Source of the DNA: Muricomes sp049840515
Lineage (GTDB): Bacteria > Bacillota > Clostridia > Lachnospirales > Lachnospiraceae
Length of the DNA: 64,000 nucleotides
Assembly: GCA_049840515.1 (NCBI GenBank)
Contig: JASGKW010000026.1
Span: 1-64,000 of the forward strand
Reading direction: 5' to 3'
Both the position numbers and the translations under genes were made by a program. Shown here piece by piece: positions 27,371 through 34,394 of this stretch. How positions within the stretch are numbered: position 1 is the stretch's first letter; every line of letters starts with the position of its first letter. The notes below the pieces were generated by a model, which was not told the origin of the DNA, searched no databases, and saw nothing but the letters and a program-made list of their open reading frames with translations.

Positions 27371-28387
27371 ATGAAATATATATCATTTGCAATTCCGTGT
27401 TATAATTCAGAAGCCTATATGGAAAAAGCTATTCACTCTATTTTAAAGGGTGGGGAAGATGTAGAAATCATTATTGTAAATGACGGTTCTACAGATAAGA
27501 CTAAGAAGCTGGCAAAACAGTATGCGGAGGCTTATCCCACAATCATAAAGAATGTAAATAAGGAAAATGGAGGGCACGGGGATGCTGTCAATTCCGGGCT
27601 TGTCCACGCAACAGGAAAGTATTTTAAGGTTGTGGACAGCGACGACTGGGTGGATGAGGACGCATTGGAAAAAATCCTGGAGGCAGTCAAAGGGTTTGTG
27701 GAGGCGGACGCTGAGGTGGACATGATTGTGTCCAATTATGTCTATGAGAAGGTGGGGGTTGAGCACAAGAAAGTAATTCATTACCGCAATGTACTCCCTC
27801 AGAATCAGGTTTTTCAGTGGGATGACATTGGACATTTTCATCTGGATCAGTATATTTTGATGCACTCTGTTATTTACCGCACAGAGATGCTCAAGCTCTG
27901 TCAGTTAAAGCTGCCTAAGCACACGTTTTATGTGGACAATATTTATGTGTATTATCCATTGCCTCATGTGAGGACCATGTATTATATGGATGTGGATTTT
28001 TACCGCTATTTTATAGGACGGGAAGACCAGTCTGTAAATGAGAAGGTGATGATTAGCAGGGTTGACCAGCAGATATTTGTGACAAAGACTATGATAGCTA
28101 TGTATGAGCTTAGAATGATTTCCAGCAAAAAGCTGAGAAAGTACATGTTAAATTATCTGGCGATTATGATGACGGTATCCTCCATTCTCTGTATCCGGTC
28201 CAAGAAGAGTGAGAATCTGCAGAAAAAGGCAGAGCTGTGGGAGTATCTGAAGAAAAAAGATTACCGCACTTATATGAGAATCCGCTATGGAATCCTTGGA
28301 CAGACAATCAATCTCCCGGGAAAATCAGGCCGAAAGGTTTCATCTATGGCGTACAGTGTGGCCAGAAGACTGATTGGATTTAACTAA
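27371..28387 (+). CDS. Family 2 glycosyltransferase
   Basis: Cytoplasmic glycosyltransferase of 338 residues with a GT-A fold. FAIPCYNSEAYMEKAIHSIL, IIIVNDGSTDKTKK (~residues 33-46) and FKVVDSDDWVD (metal-binding Asp residues) are typical. There is no membrane helix; the C-terminal part is helical and basic. AAGAGGTG precedes ATG 27371. It stands alone, so the acceptor (wall glycan or lipid) cannot be told. Confidence 0.85.
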   Translation: MKYISFAIPCYNSEAYMEKAIHSILKGGEDVEIIIVNDGSTDKTKKLAKQYAEAYPTIIKNVNKENGGHGDAVNSGLVHATGKYFKVVDSDDWVDEDALEKILEAVKGFVEADAEVDMIVSNYVYEKVGVEHKKVIHYRNVLPQNQVFQWDDIGHFHLDQYILMHSVIYRTEMLKLCQLKLPKHTFYVDNIYVYYPLPHVRTMYYMDVDFYRYFIGREDQSVNEKVMISRVDQQIFVTKTMIAMYELRMISSKKLRKYMLNYLAIMMTVSSILCIRSKKSENLQKKAELWEYLKKKDYRTYMRIRYGILGQTINLPGKSGRKVSSMAYSVARRLIGFN

Positions 28388-28478
28388 ATAAGTTTTACTT
28401 CTGCTGTGTCGGATTTTATGCAGAAAGAATAATTTACCAGTCATGGTACATACTAGTAAGAAAAAAGGAGTGTGTATT

Positions 28479-29075
28479 ATGGCTGTTAATTTTGCGGAGA
28501 GCAGGACAAAAGATAATTTGATGAGGGCATTTGCCGGTGAAAGCCAGGCAAGAAACCGCTATACCATCGCTGCGGAGAAAGCCAGAGAGCAGGGGATGTA
28601 CTCCGTCTCAGATATTTTCTTATATACAGCGGAGCAGGAGAGGGCTCACGCAGAGAGATACTATGAACTGTTGAAGAGCCTTGCAGGAGAGACAATTTTT
28701 ATTGACGGCGGTTATCCTGTGGACCAGCAGGAAACTCTTGCAGAGTTGCTGCGCGCGGCAGAGCACAATGAAAAAGAGGAATATGAGGATGTATACCAGA
28801 CCTTTGGAGATATAGCAAAGGAAGAGGGATTTTTGGATGCCGCCGCTACGTTTTATAAGATTGCTGAAATAGAACATATTCATCAAAAGCGTTTTGGTGA
28901 TTTGGCGGCACTGCTGGAGAATGATCAATATTTTTCCTGCGAAGATGAAGCAAAATGGATATGTACAAACTGCGGCCATATTCATGAGGCAAAAGAAGCT
29001 CCCCTGGTATGTCCAGTGTGTCTTCACGCTCAGGGATATTTTCTTCCCTATGCATTTGCAGCATACAAAGGCTAA
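28479..29075 (+). CDS. Rubrerythrin
   Basis: Diiron peroxidase protecting anaerobes from hydrogen peroxide; about 198 residues. The ferritin-like domain has the metal-binding Glu motifs FAGESQARNRY, AEQERAHAERYYE and AEIEHIHQKRF. The C-terminal rubredoxin-like zinc/iron site has CTNCGHIHEAKEAPLVCPVCLHAQGYF. ATG 28479 follows AAGGAG at 28465-28470; the longer frame from 28443 lacks a ribosome site. A terminator follows. Confidence 0.92.
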   Translation: MAVNFAESRTKDNLMRAFAGESQARNRYTIAAEKAREQGMYSVSDIFLYTAEQERAHAERYYELLKSLAGETIFIDGGYPVDQQETLAELLRAAEHNEKEEYEDVYQTFGDIAKEEGFLDAAATFYKIAEIEHIHQKRFGDLAALLENDQYFSCEDEAKWICTNCGHIHEAKEAPLVCPVCLHAQGYFLPYAFAAYKG

Positions 29076-29083
29076 ATATCATT

Positions 29084-29132
29084 ACAGTTCAGCCATACTT
29101 CAGTCGGGAAGATGTGGCTGAACTGTTGTAAT
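29084..29132 (+). terminator. Terminator after rubrerythrin
   Basis: ACAGTTCAGCCA (29084-29095) pairs perfectly with TGGCTGAACTGT (29115-29126) over 12 pairs, followed by TGTAATAT. The U-tract is poor, so efficiency is uncertain. Confidence 0.6.
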
Positions 29133-29185
29133 ATACCGGAGGATATTTGTATATTGTTATAAATAAGATTGCCGGGAGGTATTAA

Positions 29186-30928
29186 ATGAGCCAGAAAGTA
29201 GAAAATCTGCTGAATCTTGCACTAGATGCCACAGAAGAAGAAAGACTGAAATCACTGGAGTTGGATGTCGGATATAACCCGGAGGACAGGGAGTGGGATT
29301 TGATTATTAAATATTCCGGCTCTCTGGATGAGGTCAGAGAAATTGCCACGTCTGTCACGCGTTTATATAATGAGTATGCGATTGTCACCATCAGGGAATC
29401 TGAAATTAACAGGCTGGCGAATATACATGAGGTAGAATTTATCGAAAAACCAAAGAGATTGTTTTTTCAGGTGGTCAATGGAAAGAGAGTTTCCTGCATT
29501 GATTCAGTGCAGAGACCTCCCTTCTCCCTGTTTGGCGCAGGTACGCTGGTGGCAATTTTGGACAGTGGAATTGACTACGCTCTCGCAGATTTCAGAAATG
29601 AAGACGGGACTACGAGAATCAGAGCACTCTGGGATCAGAGCATACAGGGGGCGCCCCCGGAAGGATATCATATTGGAACTGAATATACCAGAGAGCGGAT
29701 TAATGAGGCGCTGAGTCAGGGGAACAGGGCGGACAGAGAGCGGATTGTGCCCAGCAGGGATTCTTCAGGACACGGCACTTCAGTGGCCGGCATTGCAGCG
29801 GGGAATGGTGCGGGAAGCCCTAACAGGCTGAATTCAGGTGTCGCCCCGCAGAGTGAGCTTATCGTTGTCAAACTTGGGAATCCAAGGCCGGAAGGATTTC
29901 CCAGAACCACAGAGCTGATGATGGCTGTGGATTACGCAGTAAGGAAAGGGCTGGAATATCAGATGCCTGTTGCAATTAACATCAGTTTTGGAAATACATA
30001 CGGTTCACATGACGGGACCTCTCTTCTGGAACGATTTTTGGATGACATATCTAATTATTGGAAAACTGTAATATGTGTGGGGAGCGGAAATGAGGGCACA
30101 ACAAGCGGGCACACCTCAGGTGTTCTTATACAGGGTGTGGAAGAGCGCGTGCAGCTGGGCGTGCAGATGAATGAACCGACACTTAATGTACAGGTGTGGA
30201 AGTCCTATGTGGACGATGTAGATATTTCTATTGAAAGTCCTTCTGGTGTGAGGGTTGGCCCGCTCCAGCAGATTTTGGGGCCTCAGCGTTTTGTGCTGGG
30301 AGGAACGGAAATTCTCCTATATTATGGGGAACCAAGCCCGTACAGTGTAAAGCAGGAAATATTTTTAGATTTCCTCCCCAGATATTCCTACATAGACAGC
30401 GGCGTATGGCAGATTATACTCACACCGCGGAAAATAGTTGCCGGTGATTATCAAATGTGGCTTCCAAGCCAGGGTGTGCTAAATGTGGGAACCGGATTTA
30501 TGTTTCCTAAAAGCGATGTGACCCTCACCATACCGTCCACCGCCACCCGTGTGATTACCGTGGGTGCATATAATGGGCTTACGTTCACTTATGCAGATTT
30601 TTCCGGCAGGGGTTACCTGGGCACGTACGGATATCCCATGGCAGCAAAGCCTGATTTGGTAGCTCCGGGGGTGCGCATTACTACAATTGTGCCGGGAGGA
30701 GGGTATGCGGAAGTGACAGGCACATCTTTCGCCACGCCATTTGTTACAGGAAGCGCCGCACTTTTGATGGAGTGGGGAATTGTAAAAAGAAATGACCCTT
30801 ATTTGTATGGGGAAAAAGTGAAAGCCTATCTGCGAAAGGGCGCAAAAGAACTTCCGGGGTTCAGTGTGTGGCCAAACAATCAGGTGGGATACGGAGCTCT
30901 GTGTGTTAGAGATTCATTGCCGGTATGA
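29186..30928 (+). CDS. Csp-like subtilisin-family serine protease
   Basis: S8 protease of 580 residues, close to clostridial CspB/CspC-type proteins that act on spore germination. The prodomain-like N-terminus (~1-95) includes IVTIRESEINRLANIHEVEFIEKPKRL. The catalytic triad is complete: Asp126 in AILDSGIDYA, His196 in SSGHGTSVAG and Ser514 in GTSFATPFVTG. There is no signal peptide. The end reads VGYGALCVRDSLPV. The ribosome site GGGAGG precedes ATG 29186. It is a paralogue of the altered copy at 24256. Confidence 0.9.
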   Translation: MSQKVENLLNLALDATEEERLKSLELDVGYNPEDREWDLIIKYSGSLDEVREIATSVTRLYNEYAIVTIRESEINRLANIHEVEFIEKPKRLFFQVVNGKRVSCIDSVQRPPFSLFGAGTLVAILDSGIDYALADFRNEDGTTRIRALWDQSIQGAPPEGYHIGTEYTRERINEALSQGNRADRERIVPSRDSSGHGTSVAGIAAGNGAGSPNRLNSGVAPQSELIVVKLGNPRPEGFPRTTELMMAVDYAVRKGLEYQMPVAINISFGNTYGSHDGTSLLERFLDDISNYWKTVICVGSGNEGTTSGHTSGVLIQGVEERVQLGVQMNEPTLNVQVWKSYVDDVDISIESPSGVRVGPLQQILGPQRFVLGGTEILLYYGEPSPYSVKQEIFLDFLPRYSYIDSGVWQIILTPRKIVAGDYQMWLPSQGVLNVGTGFMFPKSDVTLTIPSTATRVITVGAYNGLTFTYADFSGRGYLGTYGYPMAAKPDLVAPGVRITTIVPGGGYAEVTGTSFATPFVTGSAALLMEWGIVKRNDPYLYGEKVKAYLRKGAKELPGFSVWPNNQVGYGALCVRDSLPV

Positions 30929-30941
30929 TTTGAAAAGCAAT

Positions 30942-31005
30942 ATTGGGACATAAATTGTCAAATTTAGAACTTTTGATTCACTTGTTCTATGAAGTATGTT
31001 AGATT
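30942..31005 (+). promoter_or_regulatory. Predicted LytTR operator and promoter for agrB
   Basis: TATTGGGACATAAATTGT starts the first box (GGACAT 30946-30951). A related half-site GAACTT follows exactly 21 bases later (30967-30972). TAGATT (31000-31005) is the likely -10, 33 bases after the second box. The same layout with near-identical first box precedes agrD, so both are probably bound by the AgrA-like regulator at 31718. Direct repeats two helical turns apart are typical of LytTR sites. Binding itself is inferred. Confidence 0.7.
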
Positions 31006-31032
31006 ATTCAAAAAGCGGAAGTGACAGATGAT

Positions 31033-31623
31033 ATGATTCAAAAGATGGTGAATGCGGTAATAAGCAAACAAATAGAAAGCCATACAATGACGGCTCAGGA
31101 TGAGAAGATATACAGGTATGGATATATTTTGCTGTGTGAAGTTATTTTAAATTTAGCTATAGCTTTGGCGATTGGAATAATTTTTTCACAAACAAAAGCG
31201 GTAATATTTTTTCTCGGCGCATATATTCCGCTGAGAAGCTTTTGCGGAGGATGGCATGCAAATAAAATTTGGAAATGTACGGTGATATCAAGTCTGATAT
31301 TGTTATTGCAGATATACGGTATAAAGAATATAATGGATTTTTTGTCAATTTGGGTAATGCTGATAATATTTTTTCTGAATATGGCCTGCGTTTTTTTGAT
31401 AGCTCCGCTAGAAACGGAAACGAAGAAAATTAGTCAGGATGAAAAACAAATCTATAAGAGAAAAATAAGATTTATATTAGTGATTCATCTGATTCTAATG
31501 ACAATAACCGCACTATCAGGTATCAATGAATTTGTATTTAGCATAGTGTTTGCATATATGGTACAAAATGCAATGTTGCTATTGGAATTAGTAAAACAGA
31601 AAAAATATTATTTTCTAACTTAG
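31033..31623 (+). CDS. agrB: AgrB-like autoinducer-processing membrane endopeptidase
   Basis: Membrane cysteine peptidase that cleaves AgrD and forms the thiolactone ring. Signature: LRSFCGGWHANKIWKC, with His75 and Cys82 counted from ATG 31033, matching the AgrB catalytic pair in position. There are four to six membrane helices (for example LNLAIALAIGIIF, AVIFFLGAYIPL, VMLIIFFLNMACVFLIAPL). ATG 31033 is preferred because GGAAGTG is then correctly spaced; GTG 31021 is the alternative. About 196 residues is the normal size. A paired operator lies upstream. The substrate is AgrD at 34006. Confidence 0.9.
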   Translation: MIQKMVNAVISKQIESHTMTAQDEKIYRYGYILLCEVILNLAIALAIGIIFSQTKAVIFFLGAYIPLRSFCGGWHANKIWKCTVISSLILLLQIYGIKNIMDFLSIWVMLIIFFLNMACVFLIAPLETETKKISQDEKQIYKRKIRFILVIHLILMTITALSGINEFVFSIVFAYMVQNAMLLLELVKQKKYYFLT

Positions 31624-31649
31624 TTATTTAGGGAAGATTGTTAAAAGGG

Positions 31650-31678
31650 TTGGAAAGTGCCTTTGAATTTGGTATAAT
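31650..31678 (+). promoter_or_regulatory. Housekeeping promoter for the agrA-agrC pair
   Basis: TTGGAA (31650-31655), a 17-base spacer and TATAAT (31673-31678), with the start codon 40 bases further. No GGACAT box lies here, which suggests basal expression of regulator and kinase, while agrB and agrD are under feedback control. Confidence 0.65.
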
Positions 31679-31717
31679 ACTTACTTATAATATTGGAAGG
31701 AGGGGAGGGAAAACCCT

Positions 31718-32455
31718 ATGTATCATGTAGCTATTTGCGATGATGACAAGGTGTTTATCTCATATATCAAAAAAATTCTCAATCAGTCCAAAGGCGATAA
31801 ACAATATCAGCTTAAAATCTATGAGTTTTATTCAGGGGAAGACTTGGTTAGCAGCTTAGATACGAGTATGCACCTGGATTTACTCATTTTAGATATGGAA
31901 TTGGGGGGAATTGATGGAGATGAAACCGCAAGGCTATTCCGTAAAAAATTCAAAGATGCAGTATTGGTATTTTGTTCAGGGGTACATGCTCCAACCGTCA
32001 AGTCTTTTAAGGTAACCCCGTATAGATATTTGTTAAAATCATATTCAGATGAGCAGTTTGTATGTGAATTTAATGAAATTTTAACAGAAGTAGAAAAGAA
32101 AGCGAAAGAAGAGTACGTTATCGGCCACTATAGGAATAATGTGATTAGAATTAATATTCATAATATTTTATATGTGGAGAATGCGAAAAGGGGCAGTAAA
32201 ATTATTGTGTGTCCAAATTGCGATGAGGCAAAATTTGATGGTCAGATACTGGTAGATGATAAATTGGAGGCACTGTCAGAAAAATTTGCTGAACTTGTTT
32301 TTGCACATAATAGTTACATAATCAATATTAATCATATTGAAAAAATAGTGGGTAATGAGGTTTATTTGGATAATGGCGAATGTTTGTCGGTATCAAGAAC
32401 GTATCAAAAAACATTTCGTGAGATATTTACAAAAAGTATTGCAGAAAAGTATTGA
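31718..32455 (+). CDS. agrA: AgrA-like LytTR response regulator
   Basis: Response regulator of 245 residues. The receiver domain (1-120) has the acidic pocket CDDD (8-10), phospho-acceptor Asp59 in LLILDMELGGIDG, and Lys in LLKSYSD. The LytTR DNA-binding domain (~135-240) has IRINIHNILYVEN and FAHNSYIININHIEKI, typical of AgrA/VirR. GGAAGGAGGGGAGG precedes ATG 31718. The kinase start lies 21 bases after the stop. Predicted to bind the paired boxes before agrB and agrD. Confidence 0.92.
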   Translation: MYHVAICDDDKVFISYIKKILNQSKGDKQYQLKIYEFYSGEDLVSSLDTSMHLDLLILDMELGGIDGDETARLFRKKFKDAVLVFCSGVHAPTVKSFKVTPYRYLLKSYSDEQFVCEFNEILTEVEKKAKEEYVIGHYRNNVIRINIHNILYVENAKRGSKIIVCPNCDEAKFDGQILVDDKLEALSEKFAELVFAHNSYIININHIEKIVGNEVYLDNGECLSVSRTYQKTFREIFTKSIAEKY

Positions 32456-32475
32456 TAAGAAAGAGGTGGAAAACT

Positions 32476-33780
32476 ATGGATTGGTTAGACAGGCTTATCC
32501 TTTTTTTTTGTTGCATTGTTGAAGTTTTTCTGCTCTATGATTATTTCTGCAATTTTTTTGAAGTAAAAATAAAAAGAAAATATATTAAAATAGTACATGT
32601 GGGAACCATCGGTGCTGTTTACCTGGTTAATATGCTGCAAAGCAACATATTGAATTTAGTACTTATACCGATATTGCTATGGTGCTTTGTTACGGTGCTG
32701 TTTGATTCTAAACTGGGAATTCGGTTTGTGTATTTTACGATAGCATATAGTGTTATGATTGGTGTTGAGTTTTTATATATCATATTGTCAAACACTACAA
32801 CTGCATTGCTGGAAAAGACTGGTTTGATACCCGTGTCGGAATATTTATGGCAGTTACTATTTATAAAATTTCTTAATTATATTGTATTTATTGTGTTAAA
32901 GCAGATGTCTGCAAAATCAAAGAACAGAATGACTAATAAACTGTTCTTGATTTATTTGTGTGTACCCATTTCTACTTTAGGTACTATGCTTACAGTATTC
33001 TATTCTGGAATAAATGTAGGAAGTAATGTGGTCTTGAAAATATTAATGACAATGTTTTTTGGATGTATGATAGCAGGAAATATGCTGCTGTTTTATGCAT
33101 TTCAAAAGTACACAGAAAATTTAAGTGAAAATTCCAGACAGCAATTAGGACTTCTCTATCAAAAAGCTGAAGTGGAGAGGCTGACGAAAATAGCAGAGTG
33201 GAATGATAATTATAATGAAATCTTACATAATACATCCCATTATCTTAAGGTGATAGGCCAACTTGCTTATGAAAGAAAAAATGATGAAATATGTAAAGTG
33301 GTGGACAAGCTGAATGGAAAGTTAAACAGAGAAGAAATCTGTGAATACAGCAACCATAAGATGCTGAATATCATTTTATCTGAATATGATATAAAAGCAG
33401 AAAGAGCGGAGGTTATTTTTGACACCTATGTGGAGCCAGGGTGTATCTTGGATCATATTCAGGATGTTGACCTCATTACTATGCTGGGCAATTTGCTGGA
33501 TAATGCTATCTTAGCGGCCTCCAAGAAAGAGGAGGAAGCTTCTGTGGTTGTAAGGATTTTTATGCAAAAAGAAGGAAAACTTTGTGTAATTAAGATAGTA
33601 AATGATTTTGTGGAGAAACTTAAGATGGTAAATGGGAAATTAGTAAGTACAAAAGTGGAGGCAGGAATACATGGCATCGGGCTTACAAGTGTTTCAAAGA
33701 TTGCTGAACAGTATGAGGGATATTTGGAATATTATATAGTCGATGAAAAATTTAATGCAGTGATAGTGGTTCCCGTTTAG
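32476..33780 (+). CDS. agrC: AgrC-like sensor histidine kinase
   Basis: Membrane sensor for the autoinducer, about 434 residues. Five to six membrane helices in residues ~5-215 are followed by a coiled-coil and an HPK10-type dimerisation region with LHNTSHYL (probable phospho-His at LHN). The GHKL ATPase has MLGNLLDNAILAA (N-box) and HGIGLTSVSKI (G-box). ATG 32476 is preferred, since AAGAGGTGG precedes it; the frame is open back to TTG 32452, which overlaps the regulator's stop. It follows agrA in the usual agr order. Confidence 0.9.
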   Translation: MDWLDRLILFFCCIVEVFLLYDYFCNFFEVKIKRKYIKIVHVGTIGAVYLVNMLQSNILNLVLIPILLWCFVTVLFDSKLGIRFVYFTIAYSVMIGVEFLYIILSNTTTALLEKTGLIPVSEYLWQLLFIKFLNYIVFIVLKQMSAKSKNRMTNKLFLIYLCVPISTLGTMLTVFYSGINVGSNVVLKILMTMFFGCMIAGNMLLFYAFQKYTENLSENSRQQLGLLYQKAEVERLTKIAEWNDNYNEILHNTSHYLKVIGQLAYERKNDEICKVVDKLNGKLNREEICEYSNHKMLNIILSEYDIKAERAEVIFDTYVEPGCILDHIQDVDLITMLGNLLDNAILAASKKEEEASVVVRIFMQKEGKLCVIKIVNDFVEKLKMVNGKLVSTKVEAGIHGIGLTSVSKIAEQYEGYLEYYIVDEKFNAVIVVPV

Positions 33781-33814
33781 CTGGATAGAGAAGCGACAGG
33801 TCAAAACAAAAAGT

Positions 33815-33880
33815 AAACTCCCTTTCAGGTATGCAAATAATAATTTTAGTATTTGCATACCTGGGAGGGAGTTTTTTTGA
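33815..33880 (+). terminator. Strong terminator after agrC
   Basis: A 25-base arm AAACTCCC...AAATA (33815-33839) pairs almost fully with TATTTGCATACC...GTTT (33850-33874), followed by TTTTG. It separates agrAC from the agrD-precursor transcript, so the latter depends on its own promoter. Confidence 0.92.
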
Positions 33881-33913
33881 TTTTATAAATAAAACTTATT
33901 ATATTCGTAGAAA

Positions 33914-33977
33914 ATTGGGACATAAATTGTTGAAATATGGACATTAGGTTTAAATGTGCTTGTGAGTGGTGTATGAT
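33914..33977 (+). promoter_or_regulatory. Predicted LytTR operator and promoter for agrD and the peptide operon
   Basis: ATTGGGACATAAATTGT begins the first box (GGACAT 33918-33923). An identical GGACAT (33939-33944) follows exactly 21 bases later. TATGAT (33972-33977) lies 33 bases after the second box, the same spacing as at agrB. The first box is shared with 30944-30958. A strong terminator just upstream makes this the main promoter for agrD, the precursor peptide and probably the enzymes behind it. Confidence 0.75.
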
Positions 33978-34005
33978 TCAAGAAAATATTTGGGAGGACA
34001 AGCTC

Positions 34006-34161
34006 ATGAAAGTAAAAAAATTTTTTGAAGATGGTGTAATGAAGTGTTTAAATGTACTGGCATTATTGTTGGTCAGGCAGACTGCAAACTCGGCGTGCAT
34101 ATGGGTAGCTCATCAGCCTGAATTTCCAGAAGAGGCTAACCGGTTTAAAAGTGCTATGTAA
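34006..34161 (+). CDS. agrD: AgrD-like autoinducer peptide precursor
   Basis: Cyclic lactone autoinducer precursor of 51 residues. An amphipathic N-terminal helix (KKFFEDGVMKCLNVLALLLV) is followed by QTANSACIWVA, then the acidic HQPEFPEEANRFK tail typical of clostridial AgrD. Cys31 followed by four residues (CIWVA) predicts a five-residue thiolactone ring. ATG 34006 is fixed by GGAGG at 33993-33997; the ATGs at 33937 and 33973 lack this. It lies 2.4 kb from agrB, after agrC, and 42 bases before the modified-peptide precursor. Confidence 0.87.
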   Translation: MKVKKFFEDGVMKCLNVLALLLVRQTANSACIWVAHQPEFPEEANRFKSAM

Positions 34162-34203
34162 TACCTGAGGTATACATAAGTAATACGAAAGGAGGAAAGA
34201 CGT

Positions 34204-34320
34204 ATGTTGAAATTCCAAAGTAAAGTTGGCGTGACATGCGCAAGTGAGAATCATGTTGAATTAACACCAGGCGGAACGACGAGCTGTGTTAATTGTACAT
34301 GTACAACAACCTGTTACTAA
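34204..34320 (+). CDS. Streptolysin-S-like (SagA-type) precursor peptide
   Basis: Peptide of 38 residues. The leader starts MLKF, has FQSKV (an FxxxB motif at 4-8, used for enzyme recognition in SagA) and ends LTPGG (20-24), like SagA's APGG. The core is TTSCVNCTCTTTCY. Eleven of its 14 residues (Cys, Ser, Thr) could become thiazole, oxazole or their reduced forms. AAGGAGG lies eight bases before ATG 34204. It sits between agrD and the modifying enzymes, the standard precursor position. The core is far shorter than the core of streptolysin S, so the product is probably a small antibiotic-like peptide. Confidence 0.88.
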   Translation: MLKFQSKVGVTCASENHVELTPGGTTSCVNCTCTTTCY

Positions 34321-34330
34321 TTATTCTTAA

Positions 34331-34370
34331 ATTACAGCTGTGCTAGATTTATTGCACAGCTGTAATATTA
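34331..34370 (+). terminator. Perfect hairpin between precursor gene and enzymes
   Basis: ATTACAGCTGTGC (34331-34343) pairs with GCACAGCTGTAAT (34354-34366), 13 perfect pairs, followed by ATTATG. The tail is not U-rich, so it probably works as a leaky terminator or mRNA stabiliser giving more precursor than enzyme, as seen after sagA. Confidence 0.7.
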
Positions 34371-34394
34371 TGAAGCTAAATTTAGGGGGTAAGA

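Noticed and set aside
33937..34005. Longer AgrD starting at ATG 33937 or 33973
   Set aside because: Those starts lie within or beside the predicted operator and -10, and lack a ribosome site; GGAGG at 33993-33997 fixes ATG 34006.
34204..34320. Classification of the precursor as a thiopeptide or lantipeptide
   Set aside because: No LanB-like dehydratase or pyridine synthase gene is present; the leader and the SagBCD set fit a streptolysin-S-type azole peptide.
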